DNA from: Actinomycetota bacterium
GTDB lineage: Bacteria; Actinomycetota; Actinomycetes; S36-B12; CAIYMF01
NCBI GenBank assembly: GCA_009699025.1
Contig: WLOZ01000080.1
Coordinates: 1-7,574, forward strand
Reading direction: 5' to 3'
Length of the DNA: 7,574 nt
The notes beneath the pieces are model-generated. The model was not told where the DNA came from. It searched no databases and worked only from the letters and a program-made list of their open reading frames with translations. Made by a program: the position numbers and the translations under genes. This document shows positions 1 through 6,468 of this stretch, piece after piece. Positions within the stretch are counted from its first letter, which is position 1, and each line of letters opens with the position of its first letter.

Positions 1-638
1 CCCTCGCCAGCGGCGTGGTGTGGCTGGCCGAGGAGCGCGTGGCCTTCACCCAGGAACTGGCCGCGCAGGTGGCCCGAAGCCCGTCAGGGCAGGCCGTGGC
101 CTATCCGGTGGTGCGCACCGTGCAGACCGATGGCATCTGCACCGAGGTGGTGTCTCCCGCCCCCGGCCTCTCCGAGGAGCACGCCACCGCGGCGCAGGCG
201 ATCGCTCTCGAGATCGCCGGACTGCTCGGTGTCACGGGAATGCTCGCGGTCGAGTTGTTCGACACCCCCGACGGTGTGCTCGTGAACGAACTCGCGATGC
301 GGCCGCACAACTCGGGCCACTGGAGCATCGACGGTGCAGTGACCAGCCAGTTCGAAAATCACCTGCGCGCGGTGCTCGATCTCCCGCTCGGGTCCCCGCT
401 CGCCCTCGCGGCCCACGCGGTGATGGTGAACGTGCTCGGGGGTGACCTCCCCGATCTGTACCCCGCGTACCGGCACCTGATGGCGCGCGACCCGGGTCTG
501 CGCGTGCATGTCTACGGGAAAGAGGTGCGTCCCGGCCGTAAGGTCGGTCACGTGACCGTGATCGGCGACGACCTCACCGATCTGCTGGCACGCGCGCACC
601 ACGCCGCCGACTACCTCTCGGGAGCCATCGATGAGTGA
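1..638 (+). CDS. purK: N5-carboxyaminoimidazole ribonucleotide synthase, C-terminal part (partial, 5' end outside window)
   Basis: PurK is the ATP-grasp enzyme that carboxylates AIR with bicarbonate and ATP to N5-CAIR in cytoplasmic purine synthesis. The open frame runs in from the left edge (first full codon at base 3, reading [12 protein letters not shown]), so the GTG at 15 is internal and not the start. About 212 residues are present; full PurK is usually about 360-400, so the N-terminal biotin-carboxylase-like lobe and part of the ATP-grasp lobe are missing. Diagnostic pieces are VELFDTPDG, then [13 protein letters not shown] followed by [16 protein letters not shown] (the ATP/Mg and substrate region near the end of the ATP-grasp fold), and the C-terminal [17 protein letters not shown] typical of PurK. 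The stop at 636-638 overlaps the purE start by 8 bp, so the pair is translationally coupled. Identification is very secure; only the missing 5' end limits it. Confidence 0.96.
   Translation, partial: LASGVVWLAEERVAFTQELAAQVARSPSGQAVAYPVVRTVQTDGICTEVVSPAPGLSEEHATAAQAIALEIAGLLGVTGMLAVELFDTPDGVLVNELAMRPHNSGHWSIDGAVTSQFENHLRAVLDLPLGSPLALAAHAVMVNVLGGDLPDLYPAYRHLMARDPGLRVHVYGKEVRPGRKVGHVTVIGDDLTDLLARAHHAADYLSGAIDE
620..624 (+). promoter_or_regulatory. Ribosome binding site for purE
   Basis: GGGAG lies 6 nt upstream of the ATG at 631, inside the last codons of purK. It supports the ATG at 631 as the purE start, overlapping the purK stop. Confidence 0.6.
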
Positions 639-1155
639 ACCTAGTGTCGGGCTGGTGATGGGCAGCGACTCCGACTGGGCGGTGATGTCGGCGGCGTCCG
701 ACGCGCTTGGCGAGTTCGATGTGGCCCACGAGGTGCGCGTCATGTCGGCGCACCGAATGGCGCGCGAGATGCTCGAGTACGGAGAGACGGCGTCCGACCG
801 GGGTCTGCGGGTGATCATCGCCGGGGCCGGCGGCGCGGCGCACCTTCCTGGCATGCTCGCAGCGGTGACACCCCTGCCGGTCATTGGCGTGCCCGTGCCT
901 CTCGCCCAGCTCGACGGGCTCGACTCGCTGCTCTCAATCGTGCAGATGCCGGCCGGAGTTCCTGTGGCCACCGTTGCGGTGGGGGGTGCGCGCAACGCCG
1001 GCCTGCTCGCGGTGCGCATCCTTGCCTCGGCCTCGAGCGACGAAGGCCTGACGTTACGTACCCGCATGGTGCAGTTCCAGGAGGCCCTGGGGGCGGCGGC
1101 TCGGGCCAAGGGGGCTTCGCTCCCGCCGCGGGGAAACCCGCACCGGTCGGCGTGA
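631..1155 (+). CDS. purE: 5-(carboxyamino)imidazole ribonucleotide mutase (class I PurE)
   Basis: PurE moves the carboxyl group of N5-CAIR to C4, giving CAIR, directly after PurK. The 174-residue length fits the class I bacterial enzyme. Near the N-terminus is GSDSDW (residues 11-16), then SAHR (39-42, containing the catalytic histidine H41), then the glycine-rich [12 protein letters not shown] (64-75), PVIGVPVPL (83-91) and the [10 protein letters not shown] block with [14 protein letters not shown] (118-131). All are hallmarks of the octameric cytoplasmic PurE. One oddity: the residue two after SAHR is alanine (SAHRMAREM), where most PurE proteins have proline. The ATG is preceded by a GGGAG at good spacing and overlaps purK; the stop overlaps the next GTG by 4 bp (GTGA). 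The context is a purK-purE operon extended by a membrane-protein gene. Confidence 0.97.
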   Translation: MSEPSVGLVMGSDSDWAVMSAASDALGEFDVAHEVRVMSAHRMAREMLEYGETASDRGLRVIIAGAGGAAHLPGMLAAVTPLPVIGVPVPLAQLDGLDSLLSIVQMPAGVPVATVAVGGARNAGLLAVRILASASSDEGLTLRTRMVQFQEALGAAARAKGASLPPRGNPHRSA

Positions 1156-3068
1156 CCCCCCACGATGTAATCCCGCTCGTCGGCGCGTGGCTCGCGGTGG
1201 GGCTTCTTCCGGGGCTGCTGGTGACCGTCGGGCTTCGGTGGGGACGTGGCTGGCTGCGCGCCCTGGTAATCGCCCCGCTGGTCAGCTACGGCGTGCTGAT
1301 GCTGGTGGCGGTGGCACTCACGGTGGTAGGGGTGTCGGTTGAGCCGACCACGGTGCTGCCCCTCGCGCTGGTGGTCGGGCTGCTGTGCCTGGCCGTCGGC
1401 TGGCTTCGCCACACGCATGTGATCGAGCCAGAGGTCGTGGCCGCTCGGGCGGCCGAACTGCTCCCCCTCGCGCTCATCGTGATCGCGAGCGCCACCTGCT
1501 GGTGGATGGCCAGCGACGGGCTCGCCGCTGTGCCGCCCAACGACGATGGGTCGAATCACGGCCTGTTCGCCACCCAGATTCTGAACGAGCGCACCATCGC
1601 GCCGAGCCAGGTGGTGGTGGGCGATGTCCTCACCGACAAGCCGAGCGCCGCGTACTACCCGTTGGCCATTCACCTCGTGGCCGCCCTGATGGCGCGGATA
1701 TCCGGAGGTCCGGTGGCCTCGGCCCTGACCCTGCAGGTGGTGGTGGCGATGGCCCTGCTGCCTGCCGGAATGTTCGTGCTGACCCGTCGCCTCTACCCGC
1801 TGCGCCCGGGCGTCGGGCCCGTGGCCGCCCTCGTCTCGGTGATGTTCGTGGCCATGCCGTACTACGTGGCAACGTGGGGCGGTTACCCCTTCATCATCGG
1901 AATAGCGCTCGTGCCCATCGCCGTCGACGCGCTGTGCGGCGCGGGCCGTGACACGGGGGCGATTCGCGGCGGGCTGCTCGTCGGCCTTGTGTTGGTCGGG
2001 CTGTTCGCCGTGCACTCGAGCGAAATGCTGGCGGCGCTCGGACTGGCCCTGCTCGTGCTCATCGGGTGCTGGGCCCGTCGCGAGCGGCGCATCGTCGAGT
2101 CGCTGGCGCCCTGGCTGGTCGGTGTGGTGGTCGTGTCCCTCTTCATCGTGCCGCAGTGGGCGCAGTTGAGGGCTGGAGCGAATGTGGTGGCCACGGCGGC
2201 ACTGATCGCCCCGCAGTCGCCACTGGCGGCCATCGTGGGGTCGATCTGCTACGTCCCCTTCCTCGCCTTCCCCTCGCTCCTCTTCCATCTACCCCTGTGG
2301 GTAGGCGTTCTGTACCTGGTCAGCGGCGCGGCGGTGCTCGCGCTCGTGGTCGGTGGTGCTGTGGTGTCGGTGCGACGGCGCTGGTCGCCCGAGTGGGTCG
2401 TGGGGCTCGTTCTGGTGATCATCGTGGTAATCGTGTCGGCGCTGCGAGTGCCCATCGTCGATGCGCTGACGGTTCCCTGGTACTCGCGGTCAGACCGACT
2501 GGTGATGAACGAAATCTTCCTGTTCTCCCCGCTTGCTGCGCTGGGCGCAGTGTCGTTGCTCACCCGCATCTCTCGGGTGTCGGTGAGGTCGCTGGCCGTC
2601 GTCGCTGCCGCGGGGCTCGTCGCGGCACCGGCGCTGGTCGTGTCGCGCGGCGTGGTTGATGCCGCGTACGAGCAGGGAAGCCTCGCGGGCATTCATGAGC
2701 GGGCGGCCTTTGACTGGCTCGCGACGAGGGTGAGCCCGGGGGAGCGTGTACTCAACGACCCCGCCGACGGCTCGGGCTGGATGTGGACGCTGAGCGGTGT
2801 GCCCCCGCTGTTCGCGGTGGCTCCTCATCAGATCGAGGGCTGGGGCAATCGCACCGTGCTCATCGACAGCGCGTCGGAGGTGGGCAGCGACCTCGCGGTG
2901 CGGGGGTTTGCCGACCTGTGGCGCGTGCGGTACGCCTACGTGGGGCCGCGCGTCTTCCCAGAGCATGAGGCGTCGCTGTCGGTGAGGCAACTCGTCGACG
3001 GGGGTGGCTGGCGAGTGGTGTTCCGCAGCGGTGGCGCCACCGTGCTTCAGCGAGTCGATACGCAGTAA
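1152..3068 (+). CDS. Polytopic membrane protein, DUF6541-like, probable GT-C-fold glycosyltransferase
   Basis: The 638-residue protein has roughly 14-16 hydrophobic helices between residues 7 and 498, then a soluble C-terminal domain (about 510-638). The first large loop after TM4 carries an acidic motif N130-D131-D132 followed by H136, then YYP (168-170) and H174. This resembles the catalytic acidic loop of GT-C transferases, which take sugars from polyprenyl-phosphate donors on the outer membrane face. Further conserved-looking sites are H288-S-S-E291, the W443-Y-S-R-S-D-R loop, and D521-W-L followed by N535-D-P in the C-terminal domain. This architecture matches the actinobacterial DUF6541 family as I know it. 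The donor and acceptor are unknown, and enzymatic function is inferred from topology. The GTG start overlaps the purE stop (GTGA) and lacks a good Shine-Dalgarno, so translation is probably coupled. A long antisense frame over this gene is a codon-bias shadow. Confidence 0.8.
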   Translation: MTPHDVIPLVGAWLAVGLLPGLLVTVGLRWGRGWLRALVIAPLVSYGVLMLVAVALTVVGVSVEPTTVLPLALVVGLLCLAVGWLRHTHVIEPEVVAARAAELLPLALIVIASATCWWMASDGLAAVPPNDDGSNHGLFATQILNERTIAPSQVVVGDVLTDKPSAAYYPLAIHLVAALMARISGGPVASALTLQVVVAMALLPAGMFVLTRRLYPLRPGVGPVAALVSVMFVAMPYYVATWGGYPFIIGIALVPIAVDALCGAGRDTGAIRGGLLVGLVLVGLFAVHSSEMLAALGLALLVLIGCWARRERRIVESLAPWLVGVVVVSLFIVPQWAQLRAGANVVATAALIAPQSPLAAIVGSICYVPFLAFPSLLFHLPLWVGVLYLVSGAAVLALVVGGAVVSVRRRWSPEWVVGLVLVIIVVIVSALRVPIVDALTVPWYSRSDRLVMNEIFLFSPLAALGAVSLLTRISRVSVRSLAVVAAAGLVAAPALVVSRGVVDAAYEQGSLAGIHERAAFDWLATRVSPGERVLNDPADGSGWMWTLSGVPPLFAVAPHQIEGWGNRTVLIDSASEVGSDLAVRGFADLWRVRYAYVGPRVFPEHEASLSVRQLVDGGGWRVVFRSGGATVLQRVDTQ

Positions 3069-3073
3069 CGCGG

Positions 3074-3096
3074 GCGTGATGGTCACTAGGCCACGC
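3074..3096 (+). terminator. Possible 3' hairpin downstream of the DUF6541-like gene
   Basis: An imperfect hairpin lies just after the TAA stop: GCG, a 3-nt bulge TGA, TGGTC, loop ACTA, GGCCA, CGC, giving 8 pairs including one G-U. No T-tract follows, so it is a weak or non-canonical terminator at best, or a 3'-end stabilising structure. It may reduce read-through into the oxygenase gene. Confidence 0.25.
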
Positions 3097-3136
3097 TGAA
3101 GTCGCGAGTTCGCTCCCCGCCAGACACGATGGGGCG

Positions 3137-4093
3137 ATGGTGCCGCCGGAGTCGCTGCGTAGAAGCGCAATCGCGCGCCCGCTTCGGTCAGCGACGGCGC
3201 GAGTGGGTGCCTCGTTCAGGAGCCTTCTCTCCGGCGATGCCCAGGGCCGTCCCGAGTGGGTCACCGACCTGGCCAGCGGCCCGGCGGAGTCGTTGTTCGA
3301 GGTCGACGGGCCCGCGTGGACCGTGCACGCCAGTCTGCCGACGCTCGTCGGCGGAATCCGTGCGCTCCTGCTGCAAACGCTGCACCCGGTAGCCGTCGAC
3401 GCTGTCGACCGCCACTCGGCCTTTCGCGACGACCCCATCGGGAGGTTGCGGCGCACGACCCGATGGCTGACCGTCACCACCTTCGGGACACCCGACCAAG
3501 CTCGCGACGAGGCGGGGAGGGTGAATCGCATCCACGAGCGTGTGACGGGAATGCGGCCTGCTGATCCGGACGTACCTGGCGGTGCCGAGGTCGGGTATCG
3601 GGCCGACGATCCCGATCTGCTGGCGTGGGTGCACGCGGCTTTCACCGACTCGTTTCTCACCGCACACCAGCAGTTGCGAGGACCGACTATTCCTGGGGGT
3701 CCCGATGCGTACGTCGCCGACTGGGCACGCTCGGCCGAGCTCCTCGGCCTCACCGACGCCCCGGCCGACCGCGCCGGTCTCGACGCGTACCTGACGTCGC
3801 TGCGTCAGGGAACCCTCACGCGCAGCGCGGCCGGCGACCGGGCGCGGGAGTTCCTGCTCGCGCCGCCACTGCCAACCGGCCAGCGTGCCGCCTACCGGCT
3901 TCTGCTGCGGGCCGCCACGGCCACGCTCGACCCGCACGATGCCGAACTGCTTGACCTGCCGTCGGTGCGCGTCGGAACCCTGCCGGCCACTCGGGGGTTG
4001 CTGGCAGCCCTGCACGTGGTGCTCGGGCCGTCCTCGCCCGCCGAGTCGGCCGCGCGCCAGCGCATGGGCGCCGCTCCCCGCACCCGACCGTGA
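3137..4093 (+). CDS. Oxygenase MpaB family protein (DUF2236)
   Basis: The 318-residue soluble protein carries the core signature of the MpaB/DUF2236 family: LLLQTLHP (77-84), D91-R-H-S, F96-R-D-D-P-I-G-R-L with R106-T-T, F116-G-T, V129-N-R-I-H133-E-R-V-T-G, a G-Y-R-A-D-D-P stretch (153-159), and LLAWVHAAF (161-169). Named members are fungal MpaB, which cleaves a farnesyl chain in mycophenolate synthesis, and the distantly related latex-clearing protein Lcp, a b-type heme oxygenase. The histidines H83, H93, H133 and H166 are therefore candidate heme or active-site residues; the substrate here is unknown. No signal peptide or TM helix is evident. The ATG at 3137 is the first possible start; the open frame extends upstream to a TGA at 3077 without another start. 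Its SD is poor: GGGG at 3131-3134 lies too close, and fits the GTG at 3140 slightly better. The gene follows the membrane-protein gene by 68 bp and converges on the methyltransferase gene. Confidence 0.85.
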   Translation: MVPPESLRRSAIARPLRSATARVGASFRSLLSGDAQGRPEWVTDLASGPAESLFEVDGPAWTVHASLPTLVGGIRALLLQTLHPVAVDAVDRHSAFRDDPIGRLRRTTRWLTVTTFGTPDQARDEAGRVNRIHERVTGMRPADPDVPGGAEVGYRADDPDLLAWVHAAFTDSFLTAHQQLRGPTIPGGPDAYVADWARSAELLGLTDAPADRAGLDAYLTSLRQGTLTRSAAGDRAREFLLAPPLPTGQRAAYRLLLRAATATLDPHDAELLDLPSVRVGTLPATRGLLAALHVVLGPSSPAESAARQRMGAAPRTRP

Positions 4094-4099
4094 GGTCAG

Positions 4100-4690
4100 T
4101 CAGCGAGCTGCCGTTACCACGAACTCGTTGTAGGGAAACACTCGTCCGGCCACTCGGGGGAAGGGGAATGACGAGGCTCGGGTGGGCACGAAGCCGGCCC
4201 GACGGGCGGTGGCCTCCATGGCGGCGAGGTCAAGGAAGCGCACATGGGTGGCGTCGGAGGAGTAGCCGCGCTCCTGGGGGCAGATGAGAAGCAGACGCGC
4301 AGATGGTCGCAGGTAGGGCAGGTACTCGCCGATGATGTCGTCGGCGGTGGGCTCGTCGACATGCTCGAGCACATGTGCCAGCACGAGCGAGTCGAAGCTC
4401 GCCAGTCGTGCGTCGCCACACTGGGGCCACTCCTCCGTGGTCCACGCGTGCAGCCCGCGTTCGCGCGCAACCCTCACCGAGTCGGCGTTGTGGTCGACTC
4501 CTACGGCGTCGTCGAGGAACGACAGCACCCGACCAATGCCACAGCCCACCTCGAGGGCATGACCGAGCCGCAGTCGCCTCATGGAGCGGCGATACGGCGC
4601 CTGGACGTCGAGAACCCGCTTCCAACGCGCAGACTCGAGCGTGCGAAGCCGCTCGGTGTAGTCGCTCCCTTCGGTGGAGGTGGACGACAC
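4100..4690 (-). CDS. Class I SAM-dependent methyltransferase
   Basis: This is a 196-residue Rossmann-fold methyltransferase. Motif I is LEVGCGIGRVL (about residues 46-56), the acidic end of strand 2 is V-G-V-D-H-N (63-68), the motif IV/post region is F-D-S-L-V-L-A-H-V-L-E-H-V (99-111), then LRPSARLLLICPQERGY (127-143) and a D-A-T-H-V-R-F-L-D stretch typical of methyltransferases found in glycan and secondary-metabolism clusters. The substrate cannot be named. The frame opens five codons earlier, at a GTG at 4705 overlapping the upstream LCP stop (GTGA), but that GTG has no SD. The GTG at 4690 has GGGGGA 4 nt upstream, so I prefer 4690; the 201-residue form remains possible. Either way it is the second gene of an LCP-methyltransferase operon, suggesting modification of an envelope glycan or its carrier (inference). 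Its stop is 6 bp from the convergent oxygenase stop. Confidence 0.88.
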   Translation of the reverse strand: MSSTSTEGSDYTERLRTLESARWKRVLDVQAPYRRSMRRLRLGHALEVGCGIGRVLSFLDDAVGVDHNADSVRVARERGLHAWTTEEWPQCGDARLASFDSLVLAHVLEHVDEPTADDIIGEYLPYLRPSARLLLICPQERGYSSDATHVRFLDLAAMEATARRAGFVPTRASSFPFPRVAGRVFPYNEFVVTAAR

Positions 4691-4694
4691 TGCT

Positions 4695-4700
4695 TCCCCC
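4695..4700 (-). promoter_or_regulatory. Ribosome binding site favouring the GTG at 4690 of the methyltransferase
   Basis: On the minus strand GGGGGA runs from 4700 to 4695, 4 nt before the GTG at 4690. It begins immediately after the LCP stop codon (4704-4702), so a ribosome terminating on the LCP gene would sit on it. The alternative GTG at 4705 has no comparable site. Confidence 0.45.
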
Positions 4701-4701
4701 T

Positions 4702-6201
4702 TCACTTGCAGATCGAGTCAGCAGCGGTGCGCAGCCGGGTAGGGGATTTGATCGAGGTGGTGGGGCCTAGCGCATTGGCCGACACCGACACGGGCCTCAC
4801 ACCCGTGTAGTCGGACCCCACCAGCAGCACGAAGGTGTTCCCGAGTCCTTTCACCACCTTGGTCTGGGCGCCGGGAAGGGCGGCCTGGAGGGTCTTGAGC
4901 GACTGGTCGAAGCCCGGGTCGTACTCGATCACCGTGGTGGTGGCACCGGAAGTTTTGGCGTTCTGCGGCTTACCGATGATGGCGTATCCGCTGGCGGCGA
5001 GATCGTCGGCGACACGCTTGGCCAAACCGCTGACGCCCGCGGCGTTGTAGACCTTGATCCGCACCTGCGAGGGCGACACGCGAACGGCCGTTGCCGACCC
5101 ATCGGCGGCAGGCGCTCGCAGCAGCGGCTCGTCGGCCGCTAGCTTGGCGAACACCGCCTTCGACTGGTCGCTCCACAGCATGGTCGATTGGTTCTTGGCC
5201 TTGCCGATGTCGACCCGATAGTTGGGCTTGTCGATGGGAACGGTGAAGAAGAGGATATCCGCGAGGTCAATCGACCTCAGCCGGGCGCCGAGGGCGAGCA
5301 GGTCGTCGCGGGTCAGGCCCTCGTCGGTGGTGATGCTGGCGGAGGCGGCGTCGAGAACCGAGTTGAGTGCGAGCGGGTTGATCAACGTGCCCGTGCTGGT
5401 GACCTTCTGCACGAGTGATGACAGGAACCTGTGCTGCCGCGCCAGGCGGCCGAACTCCGAGTCGACGGCGCGGGCCCGCACGTACGACAGGGCTTCTCTC
5501 CCTGCCACCACGGTGGTGCCTGCCGCGAGGCTGAGCCCGGAGGGCTTGTCCTTGATCGCCTTGGTGACGCACACCGGAACGCCGTCGAGGGCTTCGACCA
5601 TCGTGAGGAAGCCACGGAAGTCAACCTCGAGGTAGTGGTCGATGTGCACCCCGGTGGCAGCCTCGACGGTTTGCACCAGCAGGGGTCGGCCACCCAGCAG
5701 GTAGGCAGAGTTGAGCCGGTCCTTGCGGGCGGCGACCGGTATCCCACGGATATTCGGGTGCGCCGGAATCTCGACGTAGGACTCGCGGGGAAGGCTCACG
5801 ACGGTGACCTCGTCGCCGGACTCCGACAGGTGCACCAGCATGATGGAGTCGGGTCGTGGGGGGCCGTACTTGCCTGCCCCCACGTGCAGTGCGCGCTGCT
5901 GAGGGGGGGTGAGGCCCAGCCGTCGATCGGTGCCCACGAGCAGAATGTCGAGCCCGGGGCCATCGATGGGCCGTTTGGTGCCCGCGAGCGGTCCGAACAC
6001 GTCGGTCTGGTGCGTCATGGAGCCGTATCTGTTCACAGCAACGAACCCGACAGTGGCGACGAGCAGCACCAGTGCGGCACCCCCGGCGGTGACCAGCCGT
6101 CCCACGTTCCGGCGTCGAGGAGTGAGGTTGATAGGAAGGCTGGATACGTCGGCATCGTGGAGTTCGTCCGGGCTGGCAAGGTCAGGGGTCTGGTCAGACA
6201 T
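4702..6201 (-). CDS. LytR-CpsA-Psr (LCP) family cell-wall ligase with C-terminal LytR_C domain
   Basis: LCP proteins transfer glycopolymers from polyprenyl-pyrophosphate carriers onto peptidoglycan outside the membrane. This 499-residue form has a cytoplasmic N-terminus (1-38, ending in basic PRRRN), one TM helix (about 39-56), an LCP catalytic domain (about 84-325) and a LytR_C domain (about 378-462, beginning VRIKVYNAAG). LCP landmarks: LDILLVGTD (84-92), R116-P-D-S-I-M, VVSLPRESYVEIP (134-146), D161-R-L-N-S-A-Y, LEVDFRGF (191-198), and YVRAR (240-244) with the later R252/R255-Q-H-R cluster, covering the expected Arg and Asp residues for pyrophosphate and Mg binding. The frame opens 20 codons earlier, at 6261, but the ATG at 6201 has a strong SD (GAGGAGGT) 7 nt upstream, and the extension looks like untranslated leader. 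C211 and C498 are its only cysteines. It is the first gene of the operon with the methyltransferase and is divergent from the GT2 gene. Confidence 0.94.
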   Translation of the reverse strand: MSDQTPDLASPDELHDADVSSLPINLTPRRRNVGRLVTAGGAALVLLVATVGFVAVNRYGSMTHQTDVFGPLAGTKRPIDGPGLDILLVGTDRRLGLTPPQQRALHVGAGKYGPPRPDSIMLVHLSESGDEVTVVSLPRESYVEIPAHPNIRGIPVAARKDRLNSAYLLGGRPLLVQTVEAATGVHIDHYLEVDFRGFLTMVEALDGVPVCVTKAIKDKPSGLSLAAGTTVVAGREALSYVRARAVDSEFGRLARQHRFLSSLVQKVTSTGTLINPLALNSVLDAASASITTDEGLTRDDLLALGARLRSIDLADILFFTVPIDKPNYRVDIGKAKNQSTMLWSDQSKAVFAKLAADEPLLRAPAADGSATAVRVSPSQVRIKVYNAAGVSGLAKRVADDLAASGYAIIGKPQNAKTSGATTTVIEYDPGFDQSLKTLQAALPGAQTKVVKGLGNTFVLLVGSDYTGVRPVSVSANALGPTTSIKSPTRLRTAADSICK

Positions 6202-6208
6202 GTGCCTG

Positions 6209-6216
6209 ACCTCCTC
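6209..6216 (-). promoter_or_regulatory. Strong ribosome binding site for the LCP gene
   Basis: On the minus strand GAGGAGGT occupies 6216-6209, 7 nt before the ATG at 6201. It fixes the start at 6201 rather than at the upstream ATG at 6261. Confidence 0.8.
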
Positions 6217-6391
6217 ACCTTGACCACTCGATGGTGATAGCCACACGCGGTTGACGGCCATTCATTGTCGAACCACTGAGCGAGTTCGCCCCGTGACCGA
6301 AGCAGTGCCCCCGGGTGGTGCCCGGCGGATCTGCTACCCCCTCATTGTGCCGCAGCCGCGCAAATCCCTGCCCACCGAAGCGACGAAAGGG

Positions 6392-6430
6392 GTCACGGTG
6401 GCATGGTTCGGGGGTTCACCACCACCTGAC
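6392..6430. repeat. Imperfect inverted repeat around the GT2 promoter -35 region (possible operator)
   Basis: Left arm GTCA-C-GGTGG (6392-6401) and right arm CCACC-TGAC (6422-6430) are complementary over 9 bp with one bulged C. They enclose the proposed -35 element and overlap the spacer. This could be a repressor site or chance in GC-rich DNA; no regulator gene is present in the window. Confidence 0.3.
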
Positions 6431-6444
6431 ATGGCTCCTAGACT
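6415..6444 (+). promoter_or_regulatory. Candidate sigma70-type promoter for the GT2-DUF2304 operon
   Basis: TTCACC (6415-6420) and TAGACT (6439-6444) are separated by 18 bp; each matches the primary-sigma consensus at four of six positions, and TAGACT fits the actinobacterial TANNNT -10. A transcript would start near 6451. That leaves either a leaderless mRNA beginning at the GTG at 6451 or an 18-nt leader with an SD before the GTG at 6469. Confidence 0.5.
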
Positions 6445-6455
6445 GTCGATGTGTC

Positions 6456-6461
6456 GAGGAG
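6456..6461 (+). promoter_or_regulatory. Ribosome binding site favouring the GTG at 6469 of the GT2 gene
   Basis: GAGGAG sits 7 nt upstream of the GTG at 6469, an optimal SD and spacing. The alternative in-frame GTG at 6451 has no SD but lies at a position suited to leaderless translation. Confidence 0.55.
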
Positions 6462-6468
6462 TGCGCCT

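Larger units (their letters stand above)
6202..6450. other. Divergent intergenic region between the LCP and GT2 genes
   Basis: About 250 bp separates the two divergent genes and must hold both promoters. On the plus-strand side there is a convincing promoter candidate near 6415-6444. On the LCP side I see the SD but no convincing -35/-10 pair. A perfect 5-bp-stem hairpin (CCGGG, loop TGGTG, CCCGG) lies at 6311-6325 without a T-tract. An imperfect inverted repeat lies at 6392-6430. Open frames here, including one starting at 6251 on the plus strand that overlaps the GT2 gene in another frame, have no recognisable protein features. Confidence 0.6.

Noticed and set aside
84..2288. A 734-codon antisense open frame spanning purK, purE and the membrane-protein gene
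   Set aside because: Its translation is low-complexity (rich in H, R, G, Q, E, D) with no recognisable domain, and it mirrors three well-identified genes. This is the usual GC-rich reverse-frame artefact.
2860..3753. A 297-codon minus-strand frame over the end of the membrane-protein gene and the oxygenase gene
   Set aside because: Composition is Ser/Arg/Pro-rich without motifs, and the plus-strand genes it covers have clear family signatures.
5431..6237. A 268-codon plus-strand frame opposite the LCP gene
   Set aside because: The opposite strand encodes LCP motifs; this translation has no domain features and runs across the LCP start and SD.
6311..6325. Small perfect hairpin CCGGG-TGGTG-CCCGG in the divergent region as a terminator or riboswitch
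   Set aside because: A 5-bp stem with no T-tract, not downstream of any gene; expected by chance in GC-rich DNA.
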